Origin: Branchipolynoe longqiensis
Lineage: Eukaryota > Annelida > Polychaeta > Phyllodocida > Polynoidae
Direction of reading: 5' to 3'
Assembly (NCBI GenBank): GCA_030323885.1
Contig: CM059187.1
Coordinates: forward strand, 136,919,012-136,983,011
Length of the DNA stretch: 64,000 nucleotides
Shown here: positions 63,590 through 64,000 of the stretch, piece by piece
Position numbering within the stretch: position 1 is the first letter of the stretch
How the letters are laid out: each line of letters opens with the position of its first letter
Translations under genes and position numbers: made by a program
Notes under the pieces: generated by a model
What the model saw: only the letters and a program-made list of their open reading frames with translations
What the model was told of the DNA's origin: nothing
Databases searched by the model: none

Positions 63590-63919
63590 AACAGTGGACC
63601 ACATGTCCCGGATGAGAACCGGACGAGAACCAGACGAGAACCGGACACGTAACGGATGGGTACCAGACATGTACCCGACAAAACGGACAAACTGGACACC
63701 AACGGATGGGTACCGGACATGCACCAGACAAACCAGACACCAACCGGTCACGTCAGTCCGGCGGTGTCGGGTAGAAGTTTTGTGCATGTTCAAAACTTGT
63801 ACTGGATGCCGCCAGACACCGCCGGATGGGTACCGGACATGTACTGGACATCGCCGTACAGTACCGGACATTGTCCGATTCTCGTCCGGTTCCCCAGTCC
63901 GGTAAGGTGTGACTGGGCC
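63590..63919 (-). mobile_element. MITE end with repeated ACCGGACATG words
   Basis: It ends in CCGGTAAGGTGTGACTGGGCC (63899-63919), a TIR-like terminus. The adjoining 300 bp repeat GGATGGGTACCGGACATG and GAGAACCGGACGAG words. The other end is not identified. Confidence 0.55.
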
Positions 63920-64000
63920 CAAATGATCGCCCATACAATACCATTGTAATGATAAAATAAAAACTCCCTAAATCGACTACCTCCCATAATCAACCATTTA
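63920..64000. other. Non-coding window end
   Basis: Short AT-rich DNA. TCGACTACCTCCCATAATC resembles the block at 57480 and 63025. No gene. Confidence 0.4.

Overview
This is a scaffold window from an animal nuclear genome, probably a marine invertebrate; I cannot name the species. The grounds are a split-exon NIDO-domain gene, tRNA-headed SINEs, an RTE-like LINE, a PIF/Harbinger transposon with a MADF partner gene, AT-rich non-coding DNA and a 500-N scaffold gap. I see no bacterial operons, rRNA genes or CRISPR arrays. Transposable elements dominate, and the theme is tyrosine-recombinase (YR) retrotransposons of the Ngaro/DIRS group. Four are present (N1 to N4 below).

Region 1-19241 is one minus-strand Ty3/Gypsy element (G1) opened by later insertions. 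Its 5' LTR, PBS, gag and protease lie at 19241-17980. Its RT/RNase H lies at 8420-7199 and its RNase H end plus integrase at 1441-112. The protease/RT break holds N2 (8423-17979, plus strand), a complete Ngaro-type element with three open frames and split direct repeats A1...B1-A2-B2. N2 is itself split in B1 by an apparently intact LINE (L1, 13970-17482) with a perfect 11-bp target duplication. The RNase H break holds N1 (1442-7192, minus), a decayed relative of N2.

Region 19242-34400 holds non-coding DNA, the N gap, and an unrecognised ORF running into the gap with an array of CRE-containing repeats upstream. Next comes a Harbinger transposon (H1, 21531-27726) whose transposase is interrupted by a Gypsy fragment (G2). 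Then come two exons of a secreted NIDO-domain gene (minus strand), whose 5.3-kb intron contains a third, internally deleted Gypsy (G3), a LINE scrap and a 19-bp tandem array.

Region 35300-42980 is N3, a decayed YR retrotransposon (minus) that still shows A1...B1-A2-spacer-B2, followed by (TA)-rich repeats and a SINE. Region 42988-48457 is a second copy of 14429-19903. It carries the same L1/N2/G1 junctions, so it is a segmental (or assembly) duplication.

Region 48500-64000 contains MITEs with TIRs and N4 (51021-54750, minus). N4 has split direct repeats and a YR gene, but a GC-rich minisatellite replaces gag and RT. The rest is SINE copies, a probable solo LTR, a stray N1-like terminus, a tandem duplication, a CCA-rich array and further MITE ends.

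The N1 and N2 junctions show a palindromic terminal site (CATGTT...AACATG) beside a 6-bp AATTRY core, a good candidate for the recombinase crossover site. The inferred order of events is G1, then N1 and N2, then L1 into N2, then the duplication.
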